Source: Georgenia_A wangjunii (GTDB taxonomy: Bacteria; Actinomycetota; Actinomycetes; Actinomycetales; Actinomycetaceae). Taken from it: DNA of 64,000 bases. The notes under the pieces were generated by a model, which worked only from the letters and a program-made list of their open reading frames with translations, did not search any database and was not told the origin of the DNA. The stretch lies in NCBI RefSeq assembly GCF_036421915.1, contig NZ_JAZGOM010000001.1; one strand, 5' to 3'. Both the position numbers and the translations under genes were made by a program. Shown here piece by piece: positions 17,011-26,206 of this stretch. The stretch's first letter is position 1. Each line of letters starts with the position of its first letter.

Positions 17011-17409
17011 ATGGCTGAGGACGAACAGCTCACGTCGGCACTGCTCGCGGTGGAGCGCCGCGGCTGGGACTCCCTGTGCGACGGCAGCGGTGCCGAGCTC
17101 TATGGCGCCCTCATGACGGCCGAGGCCGTCATGGTGCTCGCGCACGGCGTCGTGCTCGACCGAGCCGGCGTCGTCGCGTCCCTCGCCGACGCCCCGCGCT
17201 GGCGGACGTACGAGCTCGACGACGTCCGGCTCGTCCCGGTCGGTGCGGACGCCGCCGCCCTCGTCTACACGGCGCGCGCCTACCGCGACGGGGAGCCCCC
17301 CTTCGAGTCGCTCATGTCGAGCACCTACGTCCGGGCGGGCGGCGCGTGGCGCCTCGCGCTCTACCAGCAGACGCCCCTCCCCTCGCCGACGGACGGCAGC
17401 TCCTCCTAG
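17011..17409 (+). CDS. NTF2-like/DUF4440 protein
   Basis: A 132-residue small alpha+beta barrel protein: helices with LTSALLAVERRGWDSLCDG, then MTAEAVMVLAHGVVLDRAGVV, and the closing strands SSTYVRAGGAWRLALYQQTP, typical of SnoaL/DUF4440 folds. Members are ketosteroid-isomerase-like enzymes or ligand-binding proteins; no catalytic assignment is possible. Its TAG overlaps the convergent flavodoxin stop in a shared CTAG. Confidence 0.78.
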   Translation: MAEDEQLTSALLAVERRGWDSLCDGSGAELYGALMTAEAVMVLAHGVVLDRAGVVASLADAPRWRTYELDDVRLVPVGADAAALVYTARAYRDGEPPFESLMSSTYVRAGGAWRLALYQQTPLPSPTDGSSS

Positions 17410-17921
17410 ACGAGCGCCGGCACGGCGGCGAGGTTCGCCAGCCCGTCGCCCCACGCACGCGCGCGCTCGAGCTCACCAGGCAGCAGAGGCCCGTCGTACC
17501 CACCGACGTAGAAGCTCTCCGGCTCGACCATGACGCTGCAGCCCCGGGACCGGAGCATCTTCGCGGCGCTCCGGCCCGCCGAGCCGGGAAGGTTGGGCCG
17601 GCTGACGTGGGTGTCGAACGTCGCGACCCGCTGGCCCGCCGCCCGTGCGCCCGCGATCCACTCACGGACGCCCCGGCCCGCGGAGATCACCGTCCCACCC
17701 GCGCGCGTCGCAGCGTCCGTGCGGGTCGTCGGCCTGCTCAGCCCGAAGGCGTGCGTCGGTGCCCCGACGACGAGCAGGTCGACGTCGACGGACTCCAGCG
17801 GCGGGGCCGCGCCCACCTCGACGACCCCGACCTCGCCGGCGCGGCGCAGCCCGTCCGCGACCGCCTCCGCGACCGCTCGCGTGTTGCCCCACATCGACTC
17901 GTACACGACCAGCGCACTCAT
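17406..17921 (-). CDS. Flavodoxin-domain protein
   Basis: A 171-residue flavodoxin-fold protein. The FMN phosphate loop is YESMWGNTRAVAEAVADGL near residues 7-25, followed by DLLVVGAPTHAFGLSRP (isoalloxazine loop) and the C-terminal ESFYVGGYDGPLLPGELERA, seen in actinobacterial flavodoxin/nitric-oxide-synthase-like proteins. Of three in-frame ATGs, 17921 has GAGGAG at 9 nt; 17927 would be only 3 nt from it. The electron partner is unknown. Confidence 0.85.
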   Translation of the reverse strand: MSALVVYESMWGNTRAVAEAVADGLRRAGEVGVVEVGAAPPLESVDVDLLVVGAPTHAFGLSRPTTRTDAATRAGGTVISAGRGVREWIAGARAAGQRVATFDTHVSRPNLPGSAGRSAAKMLRSRGCSVMVEPESFYVGGYDGPLLPGELERARAWGDGLANLAAVPALV

Positions 17922-18118
17922 CGTCATCAGCTCCTCGGACGTCATCGGCTCACGAGCCGCCTCGCCCGGCCCCGGGACGGTGCCGGGCGGTGTACGTCCA
18001 CGATCCGCCCGCGCACCGGCCGCGTCGAGGGACGGAGGTCCCGGTGCGGCAGTCCCCCCTGCCGGCGCACCCGCCCTGGCGCCTACGCTGGCGTCGACGG
18101 TCACCGGCAGGGGGAGAC

Positions 18119-18964
18119 ATGGGCGAGGCGGTGCCGGTGCGGATCACGCGCCGGGAGGACCTGGGCGCGGACTGCGCCCGGTGCGTCGCGCTGTGCTGCA
18201 GCGCCCTCGGCTTCGAGCGGTCGGCCGACTTCGCGTTCACCAAGCCGGCGGGCGAGGCCTGCGTCAACCTCCGCGCGGACTACCGCTGCGGCATCCACGC
18301 CGAGCTCCGGCCGCGGGGGTTCAAGGGCTGCACGGTCTTCGACTGCTTCGGAGCGGGGCAGAAGGTCACGCAGGAGACGTTCGGCGGTCAGACGTGGGTG
18401 GGTGATCCCGAGCGGCGCCGCCTCATGTTCGCCGTCTTCCCCGTGGTCCGGGCGCTGCACGAGCTGCTCTGGTACCTCGACGAGGCGCTCGCCCGACCCG
18501 AGGCCACGGACCTCGCCGAGGCCGCGGCGCACGCGTACGCGCGCCTCGAGCGGCTCACCCTCCGGCCGCCCGCGGAGATCCTCGCCGTCGACGTCGACGG
18601 CGAGCGCGGCGCTGCCGCCGCCGTCCTCGCACGGGTGAGCGAGCGTGTCCGCGCGCACCACCGCCCGCCGACCCCCGGGCGGGCGGCCGCGCGCGTGCGC
18701 CCGGGCGCCGACCTCGTCGGCGCGGCGCTGCGTGGCGCGGACCTGCGCGGAGCGAACGCCCGCGGCGCCCTCCTCATCGCCGCGGACCTGCGCGGGGCCG
18801 ACCTCACCGGGGCCGACCTCATCGGCGCCGACCTGCGCGACACCGACGTCGCTGGTGCGGACCTCGCGCAGGCGCTGTTCCTCACCCAGGTCCAGGTCAA
18901 TGCCGCCAGGGGTGATGGCGCGACGCGGATCCCTGCCTCGCTCGAGCGCCCGTCCCACTGGTGA
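18119..18964 (+). CDS. Cys-cluster (YkgJ-like) plus pentapeptide-repeat protein
   Basis: A 281-residue two-part protein. The N-terminal third has a dense cysteine cluster (CARCVALCC, then ACVNLR, RCGIH, GCTVFDCFG), likely binding Zn or Fe-S. The middle is helical. Residues about 195-260 are around a dozen pentapeptide repeats (A[DN]LxG: GADLRGANARGALLIAADL and so on) expected to form a right-handed quadrilateral beta-helix. The combination occurs in other actinobacterial proteins; function unknown. A TACGCT -10 at 18084-18089 gives a leader of about 23 nt with AGGGGGAG just before the ATG at 18119. Confidence 0.85.
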   Translation: MGEAVPVRITRREDLGADCARCVALCCSALGFERSADFAFTKPAGEACVNLRADYRCGIHAELRPRGFKGCTVFDCFGAGQKVTQETFGGQTWVGDPERRRLMFAVFPVVRALHELLWYLDEALARPEATDLAEAAAHAYARLERLTLRPPAEILAVDVDGERGAAAAVLARVSERVRAHHRPPTPGRAAARVRPGADLVGAALRGADLRGANARGALLIAADLRGADLTGADLIGADLRDTDVAGADLAQALFLTQVQVNAARGDGATRIPASLERPSHW

Positions 18965-19035
18965 GCGCCGTCCTGGTGAGCGCCGTCACTCGCTCGCGCC
19001 CGTGCCGCCGCGCGCGCGGTGACGCCGTGGGGTCG

Positions 19036-19041
19036 TAGGTT
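19036..19041 (+). promoter_or_regulatory. -10 box TAGGTT for a leaderless aldo/keto reductase gene
   Basis: TANNNT hexamer exactly 6 nt before the ATG at 19048, with no ribosome-binding site between. Confidence 0.5.
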
Positions 19042-19047
19042 TGGCGG

Positions 19048-20058
19048 ATGGTCGCGCATCGATACCTCGGCAACAGTGGACTGAAGATCTCCGAGATCAC
19101 CTACGGGAACTGGCTCACCCATGCCTCCCAGGTGGAGAACGAGGTCGCGACGAGCTGCGTGCACGCCGCGCTCGACGCCGGGATCAGCACGTTCGACACG
19201 GCCGACACCTACGCCAACACGGCCGCGGAGACCGTCCTCGGCGAGGCGCTCCACGGCGTCCCCCGCCACGAGCTGGAGATCTTCACGAAGGTCTACTTCC
19301 CCACCGGCAGCAAGGGCCACAACGACACGGGGCTCTCCCGCAAGCACGTCATGGAGTCGATCAACGGCTCGCTGCGGCGGCTCGGCACCGACTACGTCGA
19401 CCTCTACCAGGCCCACCGCTACGACGTGGAGACGCCGCTCGAGGAGACGATGCAGGCGTTCGCCGACATCGTCCGGGCCGGCAAGGCCCTCTACATCGGC
19501 GTCTCCGAGTGGCCCGCGGACAAGCTCCGCGCCGGGCACGCCCTCGCCCGCGAGCTCGGCTTCCAGCTCATCTCGAGCCAGCCGCAGTACTCGATGCTGT
19601 GGCGCGTCATCGAGGACGAGGTCGTCCCCACCTCCCGCGAGCTCGGCATCAGCCAGATCGTCTGGTCCCCCGTGGCGCAGGGCGTCCTCACCGGGAAGTA
19701 CCTCCCGGGCCAGGCCGCACCCGAGGGCTCACGCGGCACTGACGACAAGGGCGGCGCCTCGATGATCGGGCGGTTCCTCTCCGACGACGACCTCCTCGCC
19801 CGGGTGCAGGACCTGCGCCCCGTCGCGGACGAGCTCGACCTGACGATGGCCCAGCTGGCCATCGCCTGGGTGCTCCAGAACGACAACGTCGCCGCCGCGC
19901 TCATCGGCGCCTCCCGCCCGGAGCAGGTCGCCGAGAACGTCAAGGCGTCCGGGGTGGAGATCCCGGCCGAGCTCATGACGCGGATCGACGAGGTCCTCGG
20001 CGACAAGGTCGTGCGCGACCCGAGCCTGACGGAGATCCCGAGGACCCGCTTCTCCTGA
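19048..20058 (+). CDS. Aldo/keto reductase (potassium-channel beta-subunit type)
   Basis: A 336-residue NADPH-dependent reductase of the AKR superfamily. It starts with LGNSGLKISEITYGNW; the catalytic Asp and Tyr are in DTADTYAN, the Lys in IFTKVYFP, and the next motif is DYVDLYQAHRYD. The C-terminal GASRPEQVAENV-type segment binds NADP phosphate. Closest in type to KCNAB-like/YghZ reductases that act on aldehydes and methylglyoxal. Monocistronic. Confidence 0.92.
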   Translation: MVAHRYLGNSGLKISEITYGNWLTHASQVENEVATSCVHAALDAGISTFDTADTYANTAAETVLGEALHGVPRHELEIFTKVYFPTGSKGHNDTGLSRKHVMESINGSLRRLGTDYVDLYQAHRYDVETPLEETMQAFADIVRAGKALYIGVSEWPADKLRAGHALARELGFQLISSQPQYSMLWRVIEDEVVPTSRELGISQIVWSPVAQGVLTGKYLPGQAAPEGSRGTDDKGGASMIGRFLSDDDLLARVQDLRPVADELDLTMAQLAIAWVLQNDNVAAALIGASRPEQVAENVKASGVEIPAELMTRIDEVLGDKVVRDPSLTEIPRTRFS

Positions 20059-20103
20059 TCCCGTGCTGGTGCGGAACCGACCCTGGGCCAGCATGCTGAG
20101 CCG

Positions 20104-21183
20104 GTGACCGTTCTGCTGCTGCTCGGCGGCTTCGCCGTCCTCGTGGCGGGCGGGGAGCTCCTCGTGCGTGGCGCCGCCGGCCTCGCCCGCCGTCTCCGGC
20201 TGTCCCCGCTCGTCGTCGGGCTCACCGTGGTGTCCTTCGCCACCTCCGCGCCCGAGCTGGCGGTGACGGTGGACGCCGCCCTCTCAGGCAGCCCCGGCCT
20301 GGCCGTCGGCAACGTCGTGGGCAGCAACATCACCAACGTCCTGCTCGTGCTCGGGGTGGCCGGGCTGATCCTGCCGTTGACGGTGCGACTGTCGGCCGTC
20401 CGGCGGGACGTGCCCGTCATGATCGCGATGTCCGGGCTGTTGCTCGTGCTCAGCATCGGCGGGACGATCGGCCGCGCCGACGGCGTCGTGCTCCTCGCGA
20501 CCGTCGCGACCTACGTCGCGTGGACCGTCGTGCGTTCACGCCGCGCCGGTGCCGCCGACGCCGGCCGGGACGACGGCCCGGCCGTGCGGGCGCGCCGGCC
20601 GTGGGTCGATGCCCTCCTCGTCACGGGAGGCGTGGCGCTGCTCGTCGTCGGAGCCCGCTGGCTTGTGACGGGCGCCACCGACGTCGCCACGGCCCTGGGC
20701 ATGAGCGAGCTCGTCGTCGGCCTCACGGTCGTCGCCGTCGGGACGTCGCTCCCGGAGCTCGCGACGTCGGTGATCGCCGCCATCCGCGGGGACGTGGAGA
20801 TGGCGGTGGGCAACGTCGTCGGGAGCTGCATCTTCAACATCGGCGCCGTCATGGGCGGTGCGGCCGTGCTCGCACCCTCCGGTGTACCGGTGGACCCCGG
20901 CGCCGTCCGCCTCGACCTGCCGGTCATGCTCGTCGCGGCCCTGGCGCTGCTCCCCGTCGCGTTCACGGGTTTCCGGGTAGCCCGGTGGGAGGCGGGACTG
21001 TTCGTCCTCTACTACGCCGCCTACGTCACCTACCTGCTCCTCGACTCCTCCGGGCACGATGCCCTGCCCACGTTCAGCGCGGTCATGCTGTGGTTCGTCC
21101 TGCCCATCACCGCCCTGACGCTTGTCGTCCTCGTCAGCTACGAGGTGGGCCTACGACGTGGTCGCAGGGCGGCGGTCCGCTGA
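20104..21183 (+). CDS. Calcium/sodium antiporter (CaCA family, YrbG-like)
   Basis: A 359-residue membrane exchanger with two inverted halves of about five helices. The alpha-1 repeat has SFATSAPELAVTVDAAL and NVVGSNITNVLLVLG; the alpha-2 repeat has AVGTSLPELATSVIAA and NVVGSCIFNIGAVMG. Both keep the ion-binding Glu in the (S/T)xPE motif. Exchanges Ca2+ or another divalent cation for Na+. GTG start at 20104, 45 bp after the aldo/keto reductase; CATGCT lies 6 nt upstream, so it may also be leaderless. Confidence 0.93.
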   Translation: MTVLLLLGGFAVLVAGGELLVRGAAGLARRLRLSPLVVGLTVVSFATSAPELAVTVDAALSGSPGLAVGNVVGSNITNVLLVLGVAGLILPLTVRLSAVRRDVPVMIAMSGLLLVLSIGGTIGRADGVVLLATVATYVAWTVVRSRRAGAADAGRDDGPAVRARRPWVDALLVTGGVALLVVGARWLVTGATDVATALGMSELVVGLTVVAVGTSLPELATSVIAAIRGDVEMAVGNVVGSCIFNIGAVMGGAAVLAPSGVPVDPGAVRLDLPVMLVAALALLPVAFTGFRVARWEAGLFVLYYAAYVTYLLLDSSGHDALPTFSAVMLWFVLPITALTLVVLVSYEVGLRRGRRAAVR

Positions 21184-21238
21184 CGCCCACGGCGGTGCTC
21201 GGCGCGCCGCGCCCGCCGGCGACCCGCACACTGGGCCG

Positions 21239-22759
21239 ATGACCGACACCGAGGCCCCGCTCGCGCTCGTCACCGGAGCCACCGGCTACATCGGTGGGCG
21301 GCTCGTCCCCGAGCTCCTCGCCGCCGGGTACCGGGTGCGCGCCATGGCCCGCCACCCGGAGCGCCTCTCCGGGCGCGAGTGGCGCGCCGACGTCGAGGTC
21401 GTCGCGGCCGACGCCTCGAGCGCGGAGGACCTCGCGCGCGCCCTCGAGGGGGTCGGCGTCGCGTACTACCTCATCCACTCCCTCGGCTCCGGCCCCGAGT
21501 TCGAGGCCAGGGACCGGCGCACCGCCCGCACCTTCGGCACCGCAGCCCGGACGGCGGGAGTGCGGCGGGTGGTCTACCTCGGCGGCCTCCACCCGGACAC
21601 CGACGGGCTCTCCCCGCACCTGGAGTCGCGGCGCGAGGTGGGAGACATCCTCCTCGCCGCCGGCGTTCCGACGACGGTGCTCCAGGCCGCGGTCATCATC
21701 GGGTCCGGCAGCGCGTCGTTCGAGATGATGCGCTACCTCACCGAGCGGCTGCCCGCGATGATCGCGCCGAAGTGGCTCGACAACCGGATCCAGCCGATCG
21801 CCGTGCGCGACGTCCTGCGCTACCTCGTCGGCTCCGCCTCGATGCCCGACGACGTCAGCCGCACGTTCGACATCGGCGGTCCCGACGTCCTCACCTACCG
21901 CGAGATGATGCAGCGCTACGCCGCCGTCGCCGCGCTGCCCGCCCGCGTCATCCGCACCGTCCCCGTCCTCACGCCGCGCCTCGCGAGCCTGTGGGTCGGG
22001 CTCGTCACCCCCGTGCCGTCCGGCCTCGCCCGGCCGCTCGTGGAGTCGCTCATCCACGAGGTCGTGGCCAAGGAGTCGGACATCGACGCCCTCGTGCCGC
22101 CCCCGCCGGAGGGGCTCCTCGGCTTCGAGCAGTCCGTCGAGCTCGCCCTCCAGCGGGTCCGGGAGTTCGACGTGAGCACGACGTGGTCCTCCGCGGGCAC
22201 GGCGAACGCGCCGAGCGACCCGCTCCCCGAGGACCCGGAGTGGGCCGGGGGCAGCCTCTACGTCGACGAGCGCGAGTCCGTCGTCGACGCGGAGCGCCGG
22301 CACCTCTGGTCCGTCATCGAGGGCATCGGCGGCGCCAACGGCTGGTACTCGTGGCGGATGGGCTGGGCCGCCCGCGGGCTCATGGACCGCGTGTTCGGCG
22401 GGCCGGGGCTGCGCCGCGGCCGGCGGCACCCGCGGCGCCTCGCCGTCGGGGACGCACTCGACTGGTGGCGCGTCGAGGCGATCGAGGAGGGGCGCCTCCT
22501 CCGGCTCCGCGCCGAGATGCGCCTGCCGGGCCTCGCCTGGCTCGAGCTCGTCGCCGAGGAGGACGACGCCGGGCGCACCGTGTTCCGTCAGCGCGCGGTG
22601 TACCACCCGCAGGGGTTCCTCGGTCAGCTCTACTGGTGGGCGATCGCCCCCTTCCACGGCGTCGTCTTCGGCGGGATGCAGCGCAACGTCGCGGCGGCCG
22701 CGGAGGCCGCCGCGCGCGGTGACCGCGCCGGCGCCGGCGCCCAGCCCGTCACGCCATGA
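21239..22759 (+). CDS. NAD(P)-binding SDR-type protein with C-terminal DUF2867 domain
   Basis: A 506-residue protein. Residues 1-320 are an atypical SDR/NmrA-like Rossmann domain (VTGATGYIGGRLVPELLAAG, YYLIHSL, VYLGGL, FDIGGPDVLTY). Residues about 350-500 form a DUF2867 START-like domain (WSVIEGIGGANGWYSW, FRQRAVYHPQGFLGQLYWWAIAPFH). The combination is common in proteobacteria and actinobacteria as an uncharacterised oxidoreductase, possibly acting on a lipid or quinone. ATG at 21239; CACACT lies 6 nt upstream. Confidence 0.88.
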   Translation: MTDTEAPLALVTGATGYIGGRLVPELLAAGYRVRAMARHPERLSGREWRADVEVVAADASSAEDLARALEGVGVAYYLIHSLGSGPEFEARDRRTARTFGTAARTAGVRRVVYLGGLHPDTDGLSPHLESRREVGDILLAAGVPTTVLQAAVIIGSGSASFEMMRYLTERLPAMIAPKWLDNRIQPIAVRDVLRYLVGSASMPDDVSRTFDIGGPDVLTYREMMQRYAAVAALPARVIRTVPVLTPRLASLWVGLVTPVPSGLARPLVESLIHEVVAKESDIDALVPPPPEGLLGFEQSVELALQRVREFDVSTTWSSAGTANAPSDPLPEDPEWAGGSLYVDERESVVDAERRHLWSVIEGIGGANGWYSWRMGWAARGLMDRVFGGPGLRRGRRHPRRLAVGDALDWWRVEAIEEGRLLRLRAEMRLPGLAWLELVAEEDDAGRTVFRQRAVYHPQGFLGQLYWWAIAPFHGVVFGGMQRNVAAAAEAAARGDRAGAGAQPVTP

Positions 22760-22849
22760 CCGCCGGCGGGCGCCGTCGTCGGGCACTGACGCACCTCCCG
22801 CGCAGAGCGGACAGAACGGACCTGACCAACCCCGTGGCCGTGCTCTGGT

Positions 22850-22855
22850 TACAGT
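22850..22855 (+). promoter_or_regulatory. -10 box TACAGT for leaderless moaA
   Basis: TACAGT fits TANNNT and lies 6 nt before the ATG at 22862. It probably drives the moaA-moaD-moeB operon as a leaderless transcript. No Moco riboswitch-like leader is possible if this start is right. Confidence 0.5.
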
Positions 22856-22861
22856 GAGGTG

Positions 22862-23959
22862 ATGCCTCAGGTCGAGCTCGGAGTCCCCCGCCCGCGTGCT
22901 GCGCGGGCGTCCGAGGACGCGCGCACCGACCGCCCGGCCGACCCGCGCCTGCTCGACAGGTACGGCCGGGTCGCGCAGGACCTGCGCGTCTCGCTCACCG
23001 ACCGCTGCAACCTCCGCTGCGAGTACTGCATGCCCCCCGAGGGCTTCGAGTGGCTCCCCGGCTCGGACGTCCTGTCCGACGCCGAGGTCGTCCGGCTCGT
23101 CACCGTGGCCGTCGAGCGCCTCGGCGTGCGCGAGGTGCGCTTCACCGGTGGCGAGCCGCTCCTGCGCAAGGGCCTCGAGTCGATCATCGCGGCGACCTCC
23201 GCGCTGCGGACCGCGGAGGGCCGGGCGCCGGAGACGTCGCTGACGACGAACGGCCTGGGCCTCGACCGCCGTGTCGCCGGTCTCGCGGCGGCGGGGCTGA
23301 CCCGCATCAACGTCTCCCTCGACTCCCTCGACCGGCAGACGTACGCGACGCTCGCGCGCCGGGACCGGCTGCCGGACGTCCTCGCCGCCCTCGACGCCGC
23401 CGAGGCGGCGGGGCTCCGTCCGGTCAAGATCAACGCCGTCCTCATGCGGGGGCGGAACGAGCACGAGGCCCCGGACCTCCTCGACTTCGCGCTCCGCCGG
23501 GGATTTCAGCTGCGCTTCATCGAGCAGATGCCGCTCGGCCCGCCGGACAGCTGGGAGCGCGGCGGGATGGTGACGGCCGCGGAGATCCTCGGCTCCCTGC
23601 GCGACCGGTTCGCTCTCGCGCCGGCCGACCCGGCCGAGCGCGGCGCCGCCCCCGCCCAGCGCTGGCACGTGGCGCCGGAGGGTGACCGGCCCGGCGGGAC
23701 CGTCGGCATCATCGCCTCGGTGACCGAGCCCTTCTGCGGCGCGTGCGACCGGACGCGGCTCACCGCCGACGGCCAGGTCCGCACCTGCCTGTTCTCCCGG
23801 ACGGAGACGGACCTGCGCGCCCTCGTGCGGTCCGGCGCCCCGGACGCCGAGGTCGCTGAGACGTGGCGCGCGGCCATGTGGGGCAAGCTGCCCGGCCACG
23901 GCATCGACGACCCCGGATTCCTGCAGCCGCAGCGGCCCATGAGCGCGATCGGAGGATGA
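22862..23959 (+). CDS. moaA: GTP 3',8-cyclase MoaA
   Basis: Radical-SAM enzyme that converts GTP to 3',8-cyclo-GTP, the first step of molybdenum cofactor synthesis. The 365-residue protein has the SAM [4Fe-4S] motif CNLRCEYCMP, FTGGEPLLRKG, the GTP-side Cys residues in FCGACDRTRL and CLFSR, and the essential C-terminal GG. A GTG at 22859 is directly adjacent and in frame; ATG 22862 is preferred because it sits at the expected transcription start. Followed by moaD and moeB. Confidence 0.95.
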   Translation: MPQVELGVPRPRAARASEDARTDRPADPRLLDRYGRVAQDLRVSLTDRCNLRCEYCMPPEGFEWLPGSDVLSDAEVVRLVTVAVERLGVREVRFTGGEPLLRKGLESIIAATSALRTAEGRAPETSLTTNGLGLDRRVAGLAAAGLTRINVSLDSLDRQTYATLARRDRLPDVLAALDAAEAAGLRPVKINAVLMRGRNEHEAPDLLDFALRRGFQLRFIEQMPLGPPDSWERGGMVTAAEILGSLRDRFALAPADPAERGAAPAQRWHVAPEGDRPGGTVGIIASVTEPFCGACDRTRLTADGQVRTCLFSRTETDLRALVRSGAPDAEVAETWRAAMWGKLPGHGIDDPGFLQPQRPMSAIGG

Positions 23960-23960
23960 G

Positions 23961-24284
23961 ATGACGACGGCCGGGACCGACCGCACCGGTGGGCGCGCCC
24001 CGGGCACCGCCCGCAGCACCGCCGTCCACGTCCGCTACTTCGCCGCCGCCGCCGAGGCTGCGGGCACCTCGGCGGAGGACGTCGTCCTGCCCGACGGCGC
24101 GAGCGCGGCCGACCTCCGCGCCGCTGCGGGCGCGGCACACGGCCCCGACCTCGCGCGCGTCCTCGCCATCTCCAGCCTCCTCGTCGACGGCGTCGTCCGG
24201 GCGGATGAGGAGGCCCCGCTGTCCACCGGACCTGCCGGCACGCCCGTGGACGTCGACGTCCTGCCGCCCTTCGCCGGTGGCTGA
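23961..24284 (+). CDS. moaD: Molybdopterin synthase small subunit / MoaD-ThiS family protein
   Basis: A 107-residue ubiquitin-like sulfur carrier. The beta-grasp core is HVRYFAAAAEAAGTSAEDVVLPDGASAADLRAA and it ends in PPFAGG, whose terminal GG is adenylated by the adjacent MoeB and then thiocarboxylated. An N-terminal extension of about 20 residues is low-complexity. GGAGG precedes the ATG by 4-5 nt. The moaA gene ends 1 nt upstream, and moeB overlaps its 3' end. Confidence 0.9.
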   Translation: MTTAGTDRTGGRAPGTARSTAVHVRYFAAAAEAAGTSAEDVVLPDGASAADLRAAAGAAHGPDLARVLAISSLLVDGVVRADEEAPLSTGPAGTPVDVDVLPPFAGG

Positions 24285-25593
24285 GGTGCGCCTCGCCCCC
24301 CTCGTCGAGCCGGCTGCCGCGCTCACGACGGCGCAGGTCCAGCGCTACTCCCGCCACCTCCTCCTCGGCCAGGTCGGCGTGGACGGCCAGCGCCGGCTCC
24401 TCGGCGCGCGCGTCCTCGTCGTCGGGGCCGGGGGGCTCGGGTCCCCCGCCCTCCTCTACCTCGCCGCGGCCGGGGTCGGGCACCTCGGGATCGTCGACGA
24501 CGACGACGTCGAGACGTCGAACCTCCAGCGGCAGGTCATCCACACCACCGCCGACGTCGGCCGCCCCAAGGTGGACTCGGCCGCCGAGCGGGTCGCGGCG
24601 CTCAACCCGGACGTCGTGGTGACCAGGCACCACGTGCGCCTCGACGCCGGCAACGCGCGCGACGTCATCGCCGGGTACGACGTCGTCCTCGACGGCACGG
24701 ACAACTTCCCGACGCGCTACCTCGTCGACGACGTCTGCGCCCAGCTCGGCGTCCCCCTCGTGTGGGGCTCGATCCTGCGCTTCGACGCGCAGGTCTCGGT
24801 GTTCTGGTCGCGCCCCCGGGGTGCGGACGACGGCGCGAGCGGGTCGGGAGGCACGGGCGCACCCCCCGGCGTACGGCTGCGTGACCTCTTCCCCGTACCC
24901 CCTCCGCCGGGGACGACCCCCTCGTGCGGGGAGGCGGGCGTCCTCGGGGCGATGTGCGGCCAGGTCGGCTCGATCATGGCGGCGGAGGCCGTCAAGCTCG
25001 TCACGGGGGCGGGCGAGCCGCTCCTCGGCCGGGTCCTCGTCCTCGACGTCCTCACCGCGCGCTGGACCGAGGTACCCCTGCGGGCGGGCGCGCACCACCC
25101 GGAAGAGGCGGCCGCAGCGGACCGCACGGCCGCGCCTCGGCACACGGCGGAGATCACAGGCGCCGGCACGCCGAGCGGCGCACACGGCGACGGCTCCCCG
25201 TCCGCCGGGGAACCGGGCGGGGGCGCGGTCGCCGGAGCGCCGTTCGCGACGATCTCGGCGACGGCGCTCGCCGAACGCCTCACCGCCCGCGAGCGCGGCG
25301 CCGACGACCTCGTCCTGCTCGACGTGCGGGAGGCGGCCGAGCGCACGATCGTCGCTATCCCGGGTGCCGTCCACGTCCCGCTCAGGGAGGTGCTCGCCGA
25401 CGCGGCCGGTACCGCCCGCCGGTTCGCTGCCGGGGCGGCGGACCCGATCGACGTCGTCGTGCACTGCCGGAGCGGGCAGCGCTCAGCGCAGGCCGCGCGC
25501 GCCCTCGCCGGGGCCGGCGTGCGCACCCTCAACCTCGAGGGCGGCGTCCTCGCCTGGGTGAGCGACGTCGACCCGACCCTGCCCACGTACTGA
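24277..25593 (+). CDS. moeB: MoeB/MoeZ-type sulfur-carrier adenylyltransferase with rhodanese domain
   Basis: A 438-residue E1-like enzyme that adenylates MoaD and, through its C-terminal rhodanese domain, supplies sulfur. The ThiF domain has the ATP loop GAGGLGSPALLYLAAAG, the D of IVDDDDVETSNLQRQ, and SCGEAGVLG. The rhodanese catalytic Cys is in HCRSGQRSAQ near residue 400. The zinc CxxC before FP is replaced by RLRDLFP, as in other actinobacterial MoeZ proteins. A Gly/Ala/Pro-rich linker of about 50 residues joins the domains. GTG 24277 overlaps moaD; GTG 24286 is an alternative. Confidence 0.9.
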   Translation: MAEVRLAPLVEPAAALTTAQVQRYSRHLLLGQVGVDGQRRLLGARVLVVGAGGLGSPALLYLAAAGVGHLGIVDDDDVETSNLQRQVIHTTADVGRPKVDSAAERVAALNPDVVVTRHHVRLDAGNARDVIAGYDVVLDGTDNFPTRYLVDDVCAQLGVPLVWGSILRFDAQVSVFWSRPRGADDGASGSGGTGAPPGVRLRDLFPVPPPPGTTPSCGEAGVLGAMCGQVGSIMAAEAVKLVTGAGEPLLGRVLVLDVLTARWTEVPLRAGAHHPEEAAAADRTAAPRHTAEITGAGTPSGAHGDGSPSAGEPGGGAVAGAPFATISATALAERLTARERGADDLVLLDVREAAERTIVAIPGAVHVPLREVLADAAGTARRFAAGAADPIDVVVHCRSGQRSAQAARALAGAGVRTLNLEGGVLAWVSDVDPTLPTY

Positions 25594-25607
25594 CGCCACT
25601 CCCAGCC

Positions 25608-25629
25608 GCCGAGCCCGTCCCGTCTCGGC
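25608..25629. terminator. Weak hairpin after moeB
   Basis: GCCGAG (25608-25613) / CTCGGC (25624-25629) with a 10-nt loop, 15 bp downstream of the moeB stop. The stem is short; no T-run. The rest of the gap to 25766 shows no gene. Confidence 0.3.
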
Positions 25630-25766
25630 CGGCGGGGCGTTCTCGCTGCGACCGCCGTGGTACGGCAGGGCCAGACCATCGGCGCACCACGCACCCGGGC
25701 CGTCCTGCGCCGGGATGCCGGCCGGATGGCAGTGGGTGATCCTGGGCCGACGACAGAGGGGATGGC

Positions 25767-26069
25767 ATGGCGAGGAAGAAGCTGACGAGCGCGTCCGTCG
25801 TCGCGAGCGGCCAGTGGACCGAGCCCGACGGCGTGCGCGCCCCAGCCGGCACCGTCCACGCGTGGGTCCCCGGCACGAACCAGACGGTGTGCGGCCTCGC
25901 GCTCAGCCGCGAGAGCTTCCTCCGCTTCCCCCACGTGGCGTGGGCCGAGGTCCAACCAGCGACCGGCATCCACGCCGATGAGGTCGCCGAGATCTGCCCG
26001 CGGTGCGCCGCCGGCATGGGCGCGCGGCGCGACGAGCAGCGGTGGACCCGGACCAACCCCCGGCCGTAA
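25767..26069 (+). CDS. Conserved hypothetical protein with paired cysteine motif
   Basis: A 100-residue cytoplasmic protein of a small actinobacterial type I recognise but cannot name. It has GQWTEPDGVRAPAGTVHAW, then TVCGLALSR and ICPRCAAG. The single Cys plus CxxC could bind zinc. AGAGGGG precedes the ATG. It sits between the two Moco operons, but nothing in it suggests a Moco role. Confidence 0.7.
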   Translation: MARKKLTSASVVASGQWTEPDGVRAPAGTVHAWVPGTNQTVCGLALSRESFLRFPHVAWAEVQPATGIHADEVAEICPRCAAGMGARRDEQRWTRTNPRP

Positions 26070-26206
26070 GAGACTCGAGCCTCCACGGCCGGCCCACCGC
26101 GGTCACCGTGCCGGGCCCCTCCGCCGCGCGACGAGCGTCCGTGCGGCTCGCCCCCCTTCTCACGCCCGGACAAGCGCGGTCCGCCGGGGGCCGGGGGCCG
26201 AAGAGC

